Assembly (NCBI GenBank): GCA_019654215.1
Contig: BPDI01000010.1
Location: 19,411 to 83,410 of the forward strand
Reading direction: 5' to 3'
DNA from: Gammaproteobacteria bacterium
Lineage (GTDB): Bacteria > Pseudomonadota > Gammaproteobacteria > Pseudomonadales > Pseudohongiellaceae
Length of the DNA: 64,000 nucleotides
Shown: piece by piece, positions 18,853 to 28,110 of the stretch
Numbering within the stretch: position 1 is the first letter of the stretch
How the letters are laid out: each line of letters opens with the position of its first letter
Program-made: the position numbers and the translations under genes
The notes under the pieces: model-generated
What the model was told of the DNA's origin: nothing
The model's database searches: none
What the model saw: only the letters and a program-made list of their open reading frames with translations

Positions 18853-20447
18853 TGAGTCGAAAGAAGCGGCTTGATGTTGTAGTAGTTGGTGCCGGCTTCG
18901 CCGGGATGTATGCACTTCACAAACTTCGCTCTCGCGGTTTAAAAGTGCTTGTATACGAAGCTGGTAGCGGCGTCGGCGGCACTTGGTACTGGAATCGCTA
19001 TCCCGGCGCCCGCTGCGATGTAAACAGCCTCGAATACTCTTATCAGTTTTCCGAAGAACTTCAGCAAGAGTGGAACTGGTCAGAAAGATACTCGCCTCAG
19101 CCTGAAATTCTTGCTTATGCAAACCATGTTGCTGATCGTTTTGATCTAATTAAAGATATTCAGTTCGACACCAAAATCACTAAATTGAATTTTAATGAGG
19201 ATAAACGTCTCTGGTTCGGACTTACGGAACAGGGTGAAAAGTTTTGTGCGCAGTTTTGCATAATGGCAACAGGATGCCTTTCCAAGCACAACATTCCAAA
19301 CTTTGAAGGAATAGATAATTTTCAAGGAGAATTACTGCATACCGGGCAATGGCCTCACCAACCCATAAATTTCAGCGGTAAAAAAGTTGGCATTATCGGT
19401 ACCGGCTCATCTGCAATCCAGTCAATTCCAATTATTGCCAAAGATGCTGCTCAGTTAACTGTATTTCAACGCACTGCCACCTTTTCGATTCCCGCATACA
19501 ACGCACCAATGGATAGAGGGTATGAGCAACAGATCAAATCCAATTACAAAGAATTCAGAGCGCATAATTCACAAAGGTACGCGGCCCTTAACAACAATCC
19601 CAGCCATCTCTCCGCAATGGAAGTTTCCGAAGAAGAAAGAGAAGCTATTTACGAAGAGCGTTGGCTAGAAGGAGGCCTACCATTTCTAGCCAGTTTTAAT
19701 GACTTAGGAATTAATGAAGAAGCGAACGCAACTGCGATTGATTTTATTCATCGGAAAATTAAATCAGCGGTTGACGATCCCGACATTGCCGAGTTGCTTT
19801 GCCCAAAGACTGTAATAGGATGTAAGCGTCTCTGCGTAGATACTAATTACTACAAAACTTTTAATCTCGAAAACGTTGTCTTAAAAAATTTAAACCGATC
19901 TCCTATTCAACGCATTACAGACAAAGGATTAAAAACAAAAGATGCGGAATATGAATTCGACATTTTAATTCTGGCAACTGGATTCGATGCAATGACCGGT
20001 GCCCTACTCGCAATTGATATTCGCGGTAGGTCAAATAAAACATTATCGGAGCATTGGAAGGACGGACCTGCTAATTATCTTGGATTATCTATGAACCGGT
20101 TTCCAAATTTATTCATGATTACCGGACCGGGAAGCCCATCGGTGTTAGCAAATATGATGGTCGGAATAGAACAGCATGTAGATTTTATTGCTGACCTGCT
20201 CAGCTTTATGCAAAACAAAGATAAACTTCAAGTTGAAGCAAATGCGGATGCGGAAGAAAACTGGGTTAGGTTGGTAAACCGTATTGCAGATCAAACTCTG
20301 TTCTCCAAGGGATGTAATTCCTGGTACACCGGCGCAAACATTCCAGGCAAACCTAAAATCTTTATGCCGTATTTGGGTTACCCATCCTATGTAGAGAAGT
20401 GCAATGAGATTGCCGCGGATGGTTACCGCGGTTTTGAGTTTTTTTAA
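18852..20447 (+). CDS. Flavin-containing Baeyer-Villiger-type monooxygenase
   Basis: A 531-aa NADPH/FAD enzyme with an intact frame. The FAD motif VVVVGAGFAGMYALHKLR is at residues 9-26, followed by GGTWYWNRYPGARCDV. The Baeyer-Villiger fingerprint FQGELLHTGQWP fits FxGxxxHxxxWP, followed by the NADPH motif VGIIGTGSSAIQ. The C-terminal ATGFDAMTGALL is also typical. It converts ketones to esters or lactones; the closest described relatives act on cyclic or aryl ketones, but the substrate here is open. It is cytoplasmic and overlaps the HupE/UreJ stop. Confidence 0.9.
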   Translation: MSRKKRLDVVVVGAGFAGMYALHKLRSRGLKVLVYEAGSGVGGTWYWNRYPGARCDVNSLEYSYQFSEELQQEWNWSERYSPQPEILAYANHVADRFDLIKDIQFDTKITKLNFNEDKRLWFGLTEQGEKFCAQFCIMATGCLSKHNIPNFEGIDNFQGELLHTGQWPHQPINFSGKKVGIIGTGSSAIQSIPIIAKDAAQLTVFQRTATFSIPAYNAPMDRGYEQQIKSNYKEFRAHNSQRYAALNNNPSHLSAMEVSEEEREAIYEERWLEGGLPFLASFNDLGINEEANATAIDFIHRKIKSAVDDPDIAELLCPKTVIGCKRLCVDTNYYKTFNLENVVLKNLNRSPIQRITDKGLKTKDAEYEFDILILATGFDAMTGALLAIDIRGRSNKTLSEHWKDGPANYLGLSMNRFPNLFMITGPGSPSVLANMMVGIEQHVDFIADLLSFMQNKDKLQVEANADAEENWVRLVNRIADQTLFSKGCNSWYTGANIPGKPKIFMPYLGYPSYVEKCNEIAADGYRGFEFF

Positions 20448-20623
20448 AGCTTACTCGATCGCACTATTTTGAGGTTTAAGAACTTACATTTAGCAGACAT
20501 GTGTGGCTTAATCATCTGAGTAGGACGAGGCAATTGCGTTTGAGAAAACGGGGTGTACACAGCAAGTACTCAGATATTTCTAGAACCAATAAACAAAGTA
20601 TTGAACGATATAGGAGCAACCCC

Positions 20624-21055
20624 TTATTGATTTTGATAGCGCTGGTGGCAAGACTCACAGGGAGGATACAATGAATTATTTCCCGCTTCAGATAATGCTT
20701 CTTCATCTCTAACTTCAACGGCAGCTAATACTTCTCGCGCCGCAGCGATCATCTTATTATTAAATTCTATCCAGTCTGACTCCTGCGCAGTAGCTTCTTC
20801 GCCAGCCGCTGCTCCGCCAAGAGCTAGTAGATTTCCAGCACCGATGACAGCTAAGGCGGCATTCTGAACTTCCAGCCATTCGGCTTCAGATTGTAACTGG
20901 TAAGCTCCCCAGATTGTGGTGGTTGTTGGAGTAATGATTCCGTTCATTATTTCCTTCACAGTTAATAAAGGTTGTGAAGACTCTTGCGCAAATGGAGACG
21001 TTAGGGCCAACATGTTAATAAAAGCTAAGCTAATGAAAATGTTAATTTTTTTCAT
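20624..21055 (-). CDS. Secreted c-type cytochrome, cytochrome c'-like
   Basis: A 143-aa protein with an N-terminal signal peptide (residues 1-23, ending SPFAQ), a predominantly helical body (VKEIMNGIITPTTTTIWGAY) and a single C-terminal heme motif CESCHQRYQ. The C-terminal CxxCH and four-helix pattern resemble cytochrome c'-type or small periplasmic redox carriers. The electron partner is unknown; several periplasmic oxidases lie downstream. It is convergent to the monooxygenase. Confidence 0.75.
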   Translation of the reverse strand: MKKINIFISLAFINMLALTSPFAQESSQPLLTVKEIMNGIITPTTTTIWGAYQLQSEAEWLEVQNAALAVIGAGNLLALGGAAAGEEATAQESDWIEFNNKMIAAAREVLAAVEVRDEEALSEAGNNSLYPPCESCHQRYQNQ

Positions 21056-21318
21056 GAATTTCGAATCCTGAATTAACTCACCAATTGAGATTTTGACAAA
21101 AATCTAAACTTTCCTTCTGATCTGCATCAATCATAACCGGTTTCGACAGGATTGATGCAGCGAATCTCTGCTTAGGCCAAGGCCCATAGATACTGAATTA
21201 ATTAAACATTTTGCCGCAAATCTGATTTAATCGTGGCTCGCTTGTACTCCTCAAAAAAGCCACGGAGTTGGTTGTGCTGGGGCAACTTAAATGATCTGAC
21301 TATTTTAGGAATATTGAT

Positions 21319-22248
21319 ATGACATTTATCTCTAGTGCCAGAAATTCTTTAATTGGCTTTCTATTATTCTCCTCATACGCTTTTGCCGACCTCTGGGACG
21401 AAGTCGAACACGGCTATGCCGACAACAATGGCGTAAAAATCCATTATGCCACCATCGGTGAAGGGCCATTAGTGATAATGATTCATGGATTTCCAGATTT
21501 TTGGTATAGCTGGCGTCACCAAATGGAAGGACTAAAAGATGACTTTAGAGTTGTTGCTATTGACCAGCGTGGCTATAACTTGAGCGATAAACCTGAGGGT
21601 GATGAAAACTATAACATGCGTTACCTGGTAGAAGATGTTGCTGCTGTTATTCAACACCTAGATGAAGAAAAAGCAACGATTATCGGCCACGATTGGGGTG
21701 GCATTGTTTCCTGGCAGTTCGCCTTTAATCTCCCACAAATGGTCGAGAATCTGGTTATTTTAAATCTTCCTCATCCTAATGGTCTCGGAAGAGAACTTGC
21801 TACAAATGTAGAACAACAACAAAACAGTGGGTATGCGCGGACGTTTATCGAAGGATCTCCATCTGACCCTGATATTCTTTTTGGTGGACCGATGACTGCG
21901 GAAACCCTGTCATTTTGGGTGGCGGACCAAGATGCAAGATTGAAATATGTTGAAGCGTTTGAACAATCCAGTTTCGCTGGCATGCTTGCATACTATAAGC
22001 AGAACTATCCCCGGGCATCGGCAGACACACCTCCCCCACCTCCGGCACCACAGTTAAATATTCCGCTTCTTGTTTTCCATGGTCTACAAGATACAGCATT
22101 ACATTCGGATGGATTGAATAACACCTGGGATTGGAATGATAAGGACACTACGATTGTTTCAGCCCCCACTGCTAATCACTTTGTTCAACAGGATGCCGCC
22201 GATTTGGTAACAACAACAATGAGGTGGTGGCTAAAAGCACGACAATAG
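21319..22248 (+). CDS. Exported alpha/beta hydrolase, epoxide hydrolase-like
   Basis: A 309-aa protein. Residues 1-23 look like a signal peptide (ending SSYAFAD). Hydrolase core: the oxyanion motif [16 protein letters not shown], the nucleophile elbow [14 protein letters not shown] (Asp nucleophile, as in epoxide hydrolases and haloalkane dehalogenases), the acid region [10 protein letters not shown], and the catalytic His in TANHFVQQD. It likely cleaves epoxides or similar bonds in the periplasm. No known substrate. It is followed by a secreted methyltransferase-like gene. Confidence 0.85.
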   Translation: MTFISSARNSLIGFLLFSSYAFADLWDEVEHGYADNNGVKIHYATIGEGPLVIMIHGFPDFWYSWRHQMEGLKDDFRVVAIDQRGYNLSDKPEGDENYNMRYLVEDVAAVIQHLDEEKATIIGHDWGGIVSWQFAFNLPQMVENLVILNLPHPNGLGRELATNVEQQQNSGYARTFIEGSPSDPDILFGGPMTAETLSFWVADQDARLKYVEAFEQSSFAGMLAYYKQNYPRASADTPPPPPAPQLNIPLLVFHGLQDTALHSDGLNNTWDWNDKDTTIVSAPTANHFVQQDAADLVTTTMRWWLKARQ

Positions 22249-22287
22249 AAACACGACGAATCTTCGAAATATCTAATAAGAGGAAAA

Positions 22288-23036
22288 ATGATGAAAAAAG
22301 TTTTAGTAGCGACTGTTAGTTTATTTGTGAGTTCTCAAGTTATTGCTGCCGATACCGCAGCAACTAGAGCCAAGGTCGAACAGGCTCTAGGGGGGAGTAT
22401 TCGCGATGCAGCAGAAGTTGCTCGAGATTCCAACCGGAAGCCAGCTGAAGTTCTAGAGTTCTTTGGACTGGAAGATGACATGAAAGTTCTGGAAATTTCA
22501 CCTGCCACCGGCTACTGGTCAAAATTTATTGGACCAACATTATGCGGTAATGGTGGAGAACTCGTATTCTCAGTTAGCGTTAGCGAGAGCTTTCAAAGTG
22601 ATGTAATGTCATTAGACGGCCTCGAATGCACATCGGCTATCAACGGTAGTGTGAGACTTCAGGAAATTCCGCCGTTTAGCTTTGATGACGATGGATTCGA
22701 TATAGTTTTAACCTTTTGGAACTTACACAATCCTTCCACTGAAGGTCGCAAGAATATGAATGAAGCGGTATTCGCTGCGCTTAAGCCTGGCGGAATTTAC
22801 GGCACGGTTGATCATACCCGTCGCCATATAGAACCCACTTCACGCGAATTGCAAAACGGGCGCAGACTTGATCCAGTGCTAGGGTTTTAAAAGAAATGAT
22901 CGATGCAGGATTCGAATTCGTTGATTTTAGCGACATGCATTATCACCCTGAGGATGACCTGACTAAAGAAGTAGGCACTCCAGGTGTTAGGGGCAATACA
23001 GACCGTTGGGTATTAAAGTTCCGAAAGCCTGAATGA
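22288..23036 (+). CDS. Secreted class I methyltransferase-like protein (frame broken)
   Basis: About 248 aa once read through one break near 22885. An N-terminal signal peptide is clear (MMKKVLVATVSLFVSSQVIA). The body has a SAM-fold pattern: KVLEISPATGYWSKFIGP, FDDDGFDIVLTFWNLHNP, AALKPGGIYGTVDHTRR and the end DRWVLKFRKPE. The usual E/DxGxGxG loop is altered to EISPATGYW. This is a known family of exported methyltransferase-like proteins in gammaproteobacteria; what they methylate outside the cytoplasm is unclear. ATG at 22288 or 22291 follows GAGGAAAA. A terminator follows. Confidence 0.75.
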
Positions 23037-23052
23037 GTATATTTTCAATATC

Positions 23053-23075
23053 AAAGGGAGACGGTGTCTCCCTTT
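23053..23075 (+). terminator. Rho-independent terminator
   Basis: The stem AAAGGGAGAC (23053-23062) and GTCTCCCTTT (23066-23075) close a GGT loop, followed by a T-rich run. It lies 17 bp past the methyltransferase stop and separates it from the aminotransferase gene. Confidence 0.85.
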
Positions 23076-23109
23076 TCCTTTTAAATTAGGAGCGCAGAAA
23101 AACAAAACT

Positions 23110-24458
23110 ATGACCTCGATAATCTATCCCACAACAAATCTGAAACAAGTCGAGCAGTTAAACATTGTTAAAGGTGAAGGAATTTACGTTTACGATGATG
23201 TTGGAAATAAATACTTAGAAGGGTTGGCTGGTCTCTGGTGCGCTTCATTAGGCTATGGCAATGAAGAATTGATTGATGCAATTACCGAGCAGCTAAAAAC
23301 TCTATCCTATTCACATATGTTCGGCGGAAGGACCCATAAGATTGTTATGCAGCTGGCGGATAAACTTGGTGAAATTTTGCCTATCGAAAATGCTAGAGTC
23401 TTTTTCGCCAATTCAGGCAGTGAAGCCAACGACTCACATATGAAAATGTTGCGTTACTACTTTAATGTAACCGGCGAACACAAAAGAAAAAGATTATTGC
23501 CTTAGAACGTGCCTATCACGGAGTAACAGTGGCCTCAGCCGCATTAACCGGATTAGAGGCTAACCATAAACACTTTTCACTGCCCCTTGATGCATTGGGA
23601 ATCTTGCGCACAGATTCACCACATTATTATCGCGGCAGACAAGACGGAGAATCGGAAGGAGAATTCTGTAGCAGGATCCTCAACAATCTAGAAGAACTCA
23701 TTGTACGGGAAGGACCAGAAACAATTGCTGCGTTTATTGCGGAACCAGTCGGTGGTGCAAGTGGAGTAGTCGTTGCCCCTGACAGCTATTTTCCTAGAGT
23801 CGAAACCTTGTTAACCAAATACGACATTATGCTGTGGAGCGACGAGGTTATCTGTGGTTTCGGTCGGACCGGCAATGACTTCGGCTGCCAGACCATGGGG
23901 TTCAAACCGCAGCTGATATCTTTGGCAAAACAACTCTCTTCCGCCTACCTTCCAATCAGTGCCAGTGTAATTCCAGAATATATGTATGAAGCCATGGTAG
24001 AACCCAGTGCCGAGGTAGGCGTGTTTGGCCATGGTTATACCTATACCGGACATCCAGCAGCATGTGCAGCAGCATTGAAAACCCTGGAAATTTATCAAAG
24101 AGATAAACTGTTTGATCACGCAAGAGAAATCGGCGTATATATGCAGCAGCGATTAGCCGAGTTTGCTGATCACCCTATAGTCGGTGAAGTGCGCGGCCAT
24201 GGACTACTCGGAGCAATAGAATTAGTCGCGAACAAGAAAACTGGTCAAAGTTTTGAAGGCGGTGCTGTTGGGGCATTTGCCAAACAAGCGTGCCAGGACA
24301 ATGGCCTTTTAATTCGTGCAGTGGGTGGAAACTCTATTGCTTTCTGCCCGCCATTGATAATTACCACTGAACAAATTGATGAAATGATTGAGAGATTTAA
24401 TCCAGCCTTACAAGCAACTCTTGATCACGTAACTAAAGAAGGCTTACTAAAGTCATAA
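23110..24458 (+). CDS. Class III PLP-dependent aminotransferase (frame broken)
   Basis: About 449 aa across one break near 23500. Class III (omega) transaminase features: N-terminal GEGIYVYDDVGNKYLEGLAG, FFANSGSEANDSHMKM, after the break ERAYHGVTVASAALTG, then FIAEPVGGASGV and SDEVICGFGRTG. The PLP lysine is in ISLAKQLSSAYLP, and HGYTYTGHP follows. It transfers amino groups between an amine or omega-amino acid and a keto acid, often pyruvate. It is followed 23 bp later by an amidohydrolase lipoprotein. The exact substrate is not predictable. Confidence 0.9.
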
Positions 24459-24481
24459 ATCATTTAAACGAGTGAACTAGC

Positions 24482-26149
24482 ATGAAAGTTATTAACAAGT
24501 CATTCATTGCACTATTCTGCGCCTTGCTATCGGCCTGTGGTCAGGACGATTCATCTAATACAGCAGGATCCGATGGTCAAAATGTCGATCTGATTCTTAC
24601 TAACGGTAAAGTGCTAACTGTTGATGAACAGTTTTCAATTCACAATACCATCGTGGTAAACGACGGACTTATTGTTGCCACCGGTGAAGCAGACCTCGCC
24701 TCTCGTTACCAAAGCGATAATATCTTGGATCTTGGCGGCAAAGTTTTAATGCCGGGATTCAATGATTCTCATACCCATATTCGTGGTCGCCCCCAACGCT
24801 ATATCGAATTAGGCAATGTGACATCTATTATAGAAATCCAAGATCTAATTCGCTCCAAAATTGATGAAATTGGTGAGCAAGAGTGGATTATTGGATACGG
24901 TTGGTCAGAGGACGAGCTGGATGAAGGTCGAAGACCGCTTCGCTATGACTTGGACGATGCAGCGCCAAATAATCCGGTGATATTAACCAGAGCCGGTGGC
25001 CACAGCGCTGTGTCAAATAGTCTCGCTCTGCAATTAGCAGACGTGACATTGGAAACACCTCAACCTGCTGGCGGTGTAATCGAGAGAGGCGAAGACGAAG
25101 AACTTAATGGAGTAATTCGTGAACGCCAAGGAATCGTAAGCCGATTGGTTCCGGATGCAACCTATGACGAACTAATCGCGAGTCTGGAAATAAATCTCAA
25201 TGCTTTACTAAGCATGGGTATTACTTCAATTACCGACGCATCCAAACCTCCCAGCGAGTTCGCAATGTGGGAAGAGCTCTATGAGAACGCTGAGTTACCT
25301 TTACCAAGATCGCAACTTCAATTCCAATGGTTTGATGTAGATGGTATTAACGACGTAAAAGCTCGAGTCGGTGACGGCACAGATTTTCTTAAAGTTGGAC
25401 CAATCAAGGTGTTCGCAGATGGAGGCTTTACCGGACCAGCGGCATACACATTGGAACCCTATCGCAATCAGGGTGAATACCGCGGTTATCTGGATATGCC
25501 GGAAGAAGAGCTAGTGGCTCATCTGAATGAAATTCACGATGCAGGCTGGCAAATGGGTATTCACGCAATTGGTGATGCTGCAATCGTCTTGGTGGTCAAT
25601 ACCCTTGCAGATGCGCTGGAAAGAAACCCACGAGAAGACCATCGTCATTACTTGAACCATTTCTCCATGCGTCCACCGGATCTAACCATGGAGCTAATGG
25701 CAGAACATGGAATTCACATCACTCAGCAACCAAACTTTACTTACACCCTAGAAGGTCGTTACGCAGAAAATCTGGATGGCTGGCGCTTACAACACAATAA
25801 TCCGTTGCGGTCTCCAATGGATCATGGCATTACCGTTGCGATATCTAGCGATATTCTGCCGATTGGACCGATGGTTGGTATTTACGCTGCCACAACCCGC
25901 AAGGGTATGACCGGAACGGTTTATGGTCCTGATGAAATTATCTCCCGTGAAGAAGCGATACGAGCCTATACCGCGACCGGTGCGTTTTTGAATCGCGAAG
26001 AAGGTTTAAAAGGATCATTGGAGCCAGGAAAATTTGCGGACATGATTGTGCTTTCTGCCGATATCCTAACTGTTCCCGAAGACCAGATAATGGGTATTGA
26101 AGTAGAACAAACTTATGTAGATGGCGAGTTAGTTTTTAATCGCGAATAG
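24482..26149 (+). CDS. Amidohydrolase-family lipoprotein (YtcJ-like)
   Basis: A 555-aa protein with a lipoprotein signal (MKVINKSFIALFCALLSAC, lipobox LSAC). The metal-dependent hydrolase core is complete: LVLTDGK-like strand LILTNGKVLTVDEQF, the HTH metal site FNDSHTHIRGRP, MGIHAIGDAA (metal His), NHFSMRPP, and the C-terminal cap GSLEPGKFADMIVL. It resembles YtcJ-type exported amidohydrolases acting on small amides or esters. Being tethered in the envelope, it may make amines available for uptake or for the upstream aminotransferase; that link is inferred. Confidence 0.85.
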   Translation: MKVINKSFIALFCALLSACGQDDSSNTAGSDGQNVDLILTNGKVLTVDEQFSIHNTIVVNDGLIVATGEADLASRYQSDNILDLGGKVLMPGFNDSHTHIRGRPQRYIELGNVTSIIEIQDLIRSKIDEIGEQEWIIGYGWSEDELDEGRRPLRYDLDDAAPNNPVILTRAGGHSAVSNSLALQLADVTLETPQPAGGVIERGEDEELNGVIRERQGIVSRLVPDATYDELIASLEINLNALLSMGITSITDASKPPSEFAMWEELYENAELPLPRSQLQFQWFDVDGINDVKARVGDGTDFLKVGPIKVFADGGFTGPAAYTLEPYRNQGEYRGYLDMPEEELVAHLNEIHDAGWQMGIHAIGDAAIVLVVNTLADALERNPREDHRHYLNHFSMRPPDLTMELMAEHGIHITQQPNFTYTLEGRYAENLDGWRLQHNNPLRSPMDHGITVAISSDILPIGPMVGIYAATTRKGMTGTVYGPDEIISREEAIRAYTATGAFLNREEGLKGSLEPGKFADMIVLSADILTVPEDQIMGIEVEQTYVDGELVFNRE

Positions 26150-26299
26150 ATAACTAGGCAGGGAAAGAAAAAGCAAACAAATCGAATTTAGTTAATGCTG
26201 AAAAAGAAGATCACTTCTTAAACTTCGAGCAAGCATTGCTGCCTGCTGCATAGTGCTAGTCTCTGCTATAATTTCTTCCTTGATTTATCGATTCTTACC

Positions 26300-26710
26300 A
26301 TGTTGAAACGTTCCCTTTGTCTAGGAATAGAGCTTACTGCTCTTTCTTTGTTTCCATTAATAGCTGCCCTTGGTAGTGAAGATCCTGACTTTGAATTAGA
26401 AGCTGGGAATGATCTTTACTTACACTTGCACAGTCAGCTGCAGCCATTAGTCATAAACCAAATTCATAGTTGGCATCTGGAACTGAGCAATGCAGCAGGG
26501 GCTGTGCAAGGGGCAAATATTAATCTTAAGGGGGGCATGCCCGAGCACGATCATGGCTTACCAACTCAACCAATGGTTACCGAAGAGATTAGACCCGGTG
26601 TTTATCTGATTGAAGGGATTCGCTTTCACATGCCCGGTGCGTGGCAGATGTTGTTTTCTATTGAGATTAACGGCCAGACTACAAGCACAACTTTGGATTT
26701 TCGCTTGTGA
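26300..26710 (+). CDS. FixH/YtkA-like secreted domain protein
   Basis: A 136-aa protein with a signal-like N-terminus and a YtkA/FixH-type beta-sandwich: IHSWHLELSNAAGAVQGANI, LKGGMPEHDHGLPTQP, and GVYLIEGIRFHMPGAWQM. The His/Met-rich GMPEHDHG loop is typical and may bind copper or heme partners. Its stop overlaps the GTG start of the peroxidase gene (GTGA), so the two are probably translated together and work together in the periplasm. Confidence 0.75.
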   Translation: MLKRSLCLGIELTALSLFPLIAALGSEDPDFELEAGNDLYLHLHSQLQPLVINQIHSWHLELSNAAGAVQGANINLKGGMPEHDHGLPTQPMVTEEIRPGVYLIEGIRFHMPGAWQMLFSIEINGQTTSTTLDFRL

Positions 26711-27969
26711 ACAAAAGGATTTTAATTGCCGGCTTGTCAACACTATTTGTCAGTCTAGCTGCCTGGAATTATTTTTCCATACCGCTGCAACCTGATTGGA
26801 CCGATGAACAGCGGCAACTCCTCGCCTCGCTATCTTTAAGCGCCTTACCGGAGTTACCCGCAGATCCGAGCAATACGGTAGCCGATTCAGAATTAGCAGC
26901 GGAACTGGGACACGCGCTGTATTTCGACACGCGGCTTAGCGGCAATGGATCCGTTTCTTGTGCCAGCTGCCATAAGCCAGAATTGATGTTTACAGATGGT
27001 CTATCGCTGGCAGTAGGCACTAATATCGGGCCGAGGCATACTCCAAGCCTGGTAGGAATCGCCTACAGCCCATGGTTTTATTGGGATGGGCGTAAAGATA
27101 GCCAATGGTCTCAAGCTCTGGCCCCAATAGAAACAAGCCACGAACACAACACCGATCGATTAAGCGTTACAAGAATAGTAGCTGAAGACGATCGGTACCG
27201 AGATCTCTATGAATCTGTCTTTGGGAGTATTCCAACTATTCCCCTGAGACCAGTTTCAGCAACGCCGTTAGGCAATGAGCCACAACGGACTGCCTGGTCG
27301 GAATTAAGCCCCGCTCAGCAAAAAGATGTAAATCAAGTTTTTAGCAATGTTGGTAAAGCAATTGCTGCCTATCAGCGCAAGATCATTCCCGGCCGTTCTC
27401 GTTTTGATGAATATATCGACACACTTGGTCAATCTAGTTCAAACGAAAATGGAATGTTTTCTTCTTCCGAAGCCGCTGGTTTGGCGCTTTTTATAGGCGA
27501 TGCACAATGCGTGACCTGCCATAACGGTCCACTACTGACCAATAATGAGTTTCATAACACTGGTGTGCTGGCTATCAGTGGGCAATTACCATCAATGGGT
27601 CGTTATGACGGAATTCGTCAGCCAGAGAAGATCCGTTTAATTGTTTAGGACTATATAGCGAGGCGAGTAGAAGTGAATGCATAGAACTGCGTTTTGCTCG
27701 AGATACCAATGAATTAGTAGGCGCACAAAAAACACCAACTCTACGAAAATTGCAGACACAGCGCCTTATATGCATGGTGGCCAGATGACTACTCTGGGCC
27801 CCAAATTATCGAACACTATAATGAAGCACCGGTGTCAATGCTAAGTCATAACGAAGCGAAACCATTGGAATTAAGGCCGGTGCAATTTCGTCAATTAGAA
27901 GAATTACTTTTAACTCTAAGTGCCCCACTGGCAACTGAAGAACACTGGTTATTGCCGCCGGCTAATTAG
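26707..27969 (+). CDS. Di-heme cytochrome c peroxidase/MauG-family protein (frame broken near 3' end)
   Basis: The frame is intact to about 27610. An N-terminal membrane/export segment precedes the first heme motif CASCH (with LGHALYFDTRLSGNG), the second heme CVTCH (QCVTCHNGPLLTNN), and after two breaks KTPTLRK, APYMHGGQMTTLG and a C-terminal LSAPLATEEHW. Two hemes plus the APYMHGG region place it in the CCP/MauG superfamily, which reduces peroxide or modifies proteins. The GTG start overlaps the upstream FixH-like stop by four bases. Confidence 0.85.
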
Positions 27970-28110
27970 GAGAAAGTCCAGTAACAAATCGTTATAAGCG
28001 TGGATTGAATTTCTCCTTGAACTTCTGTTTACAGAGGTACGGCAACACCCCTGCCAATAACCTGGAGAAGGCATTTTGATAATATAAAGTGCTCCTTCAG
28101 TCCGCGCGCC

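Noticed and set aside
21319..22248. Haloalkane dehalogenase
   Set aside because: The Asp nucleophile elbow is shared, but the [10 protein letters not shown] start and lack of clear halide-binding Trp placement fit epoxide hydrolase-like members better. Left as epoxide hydrolase-like.
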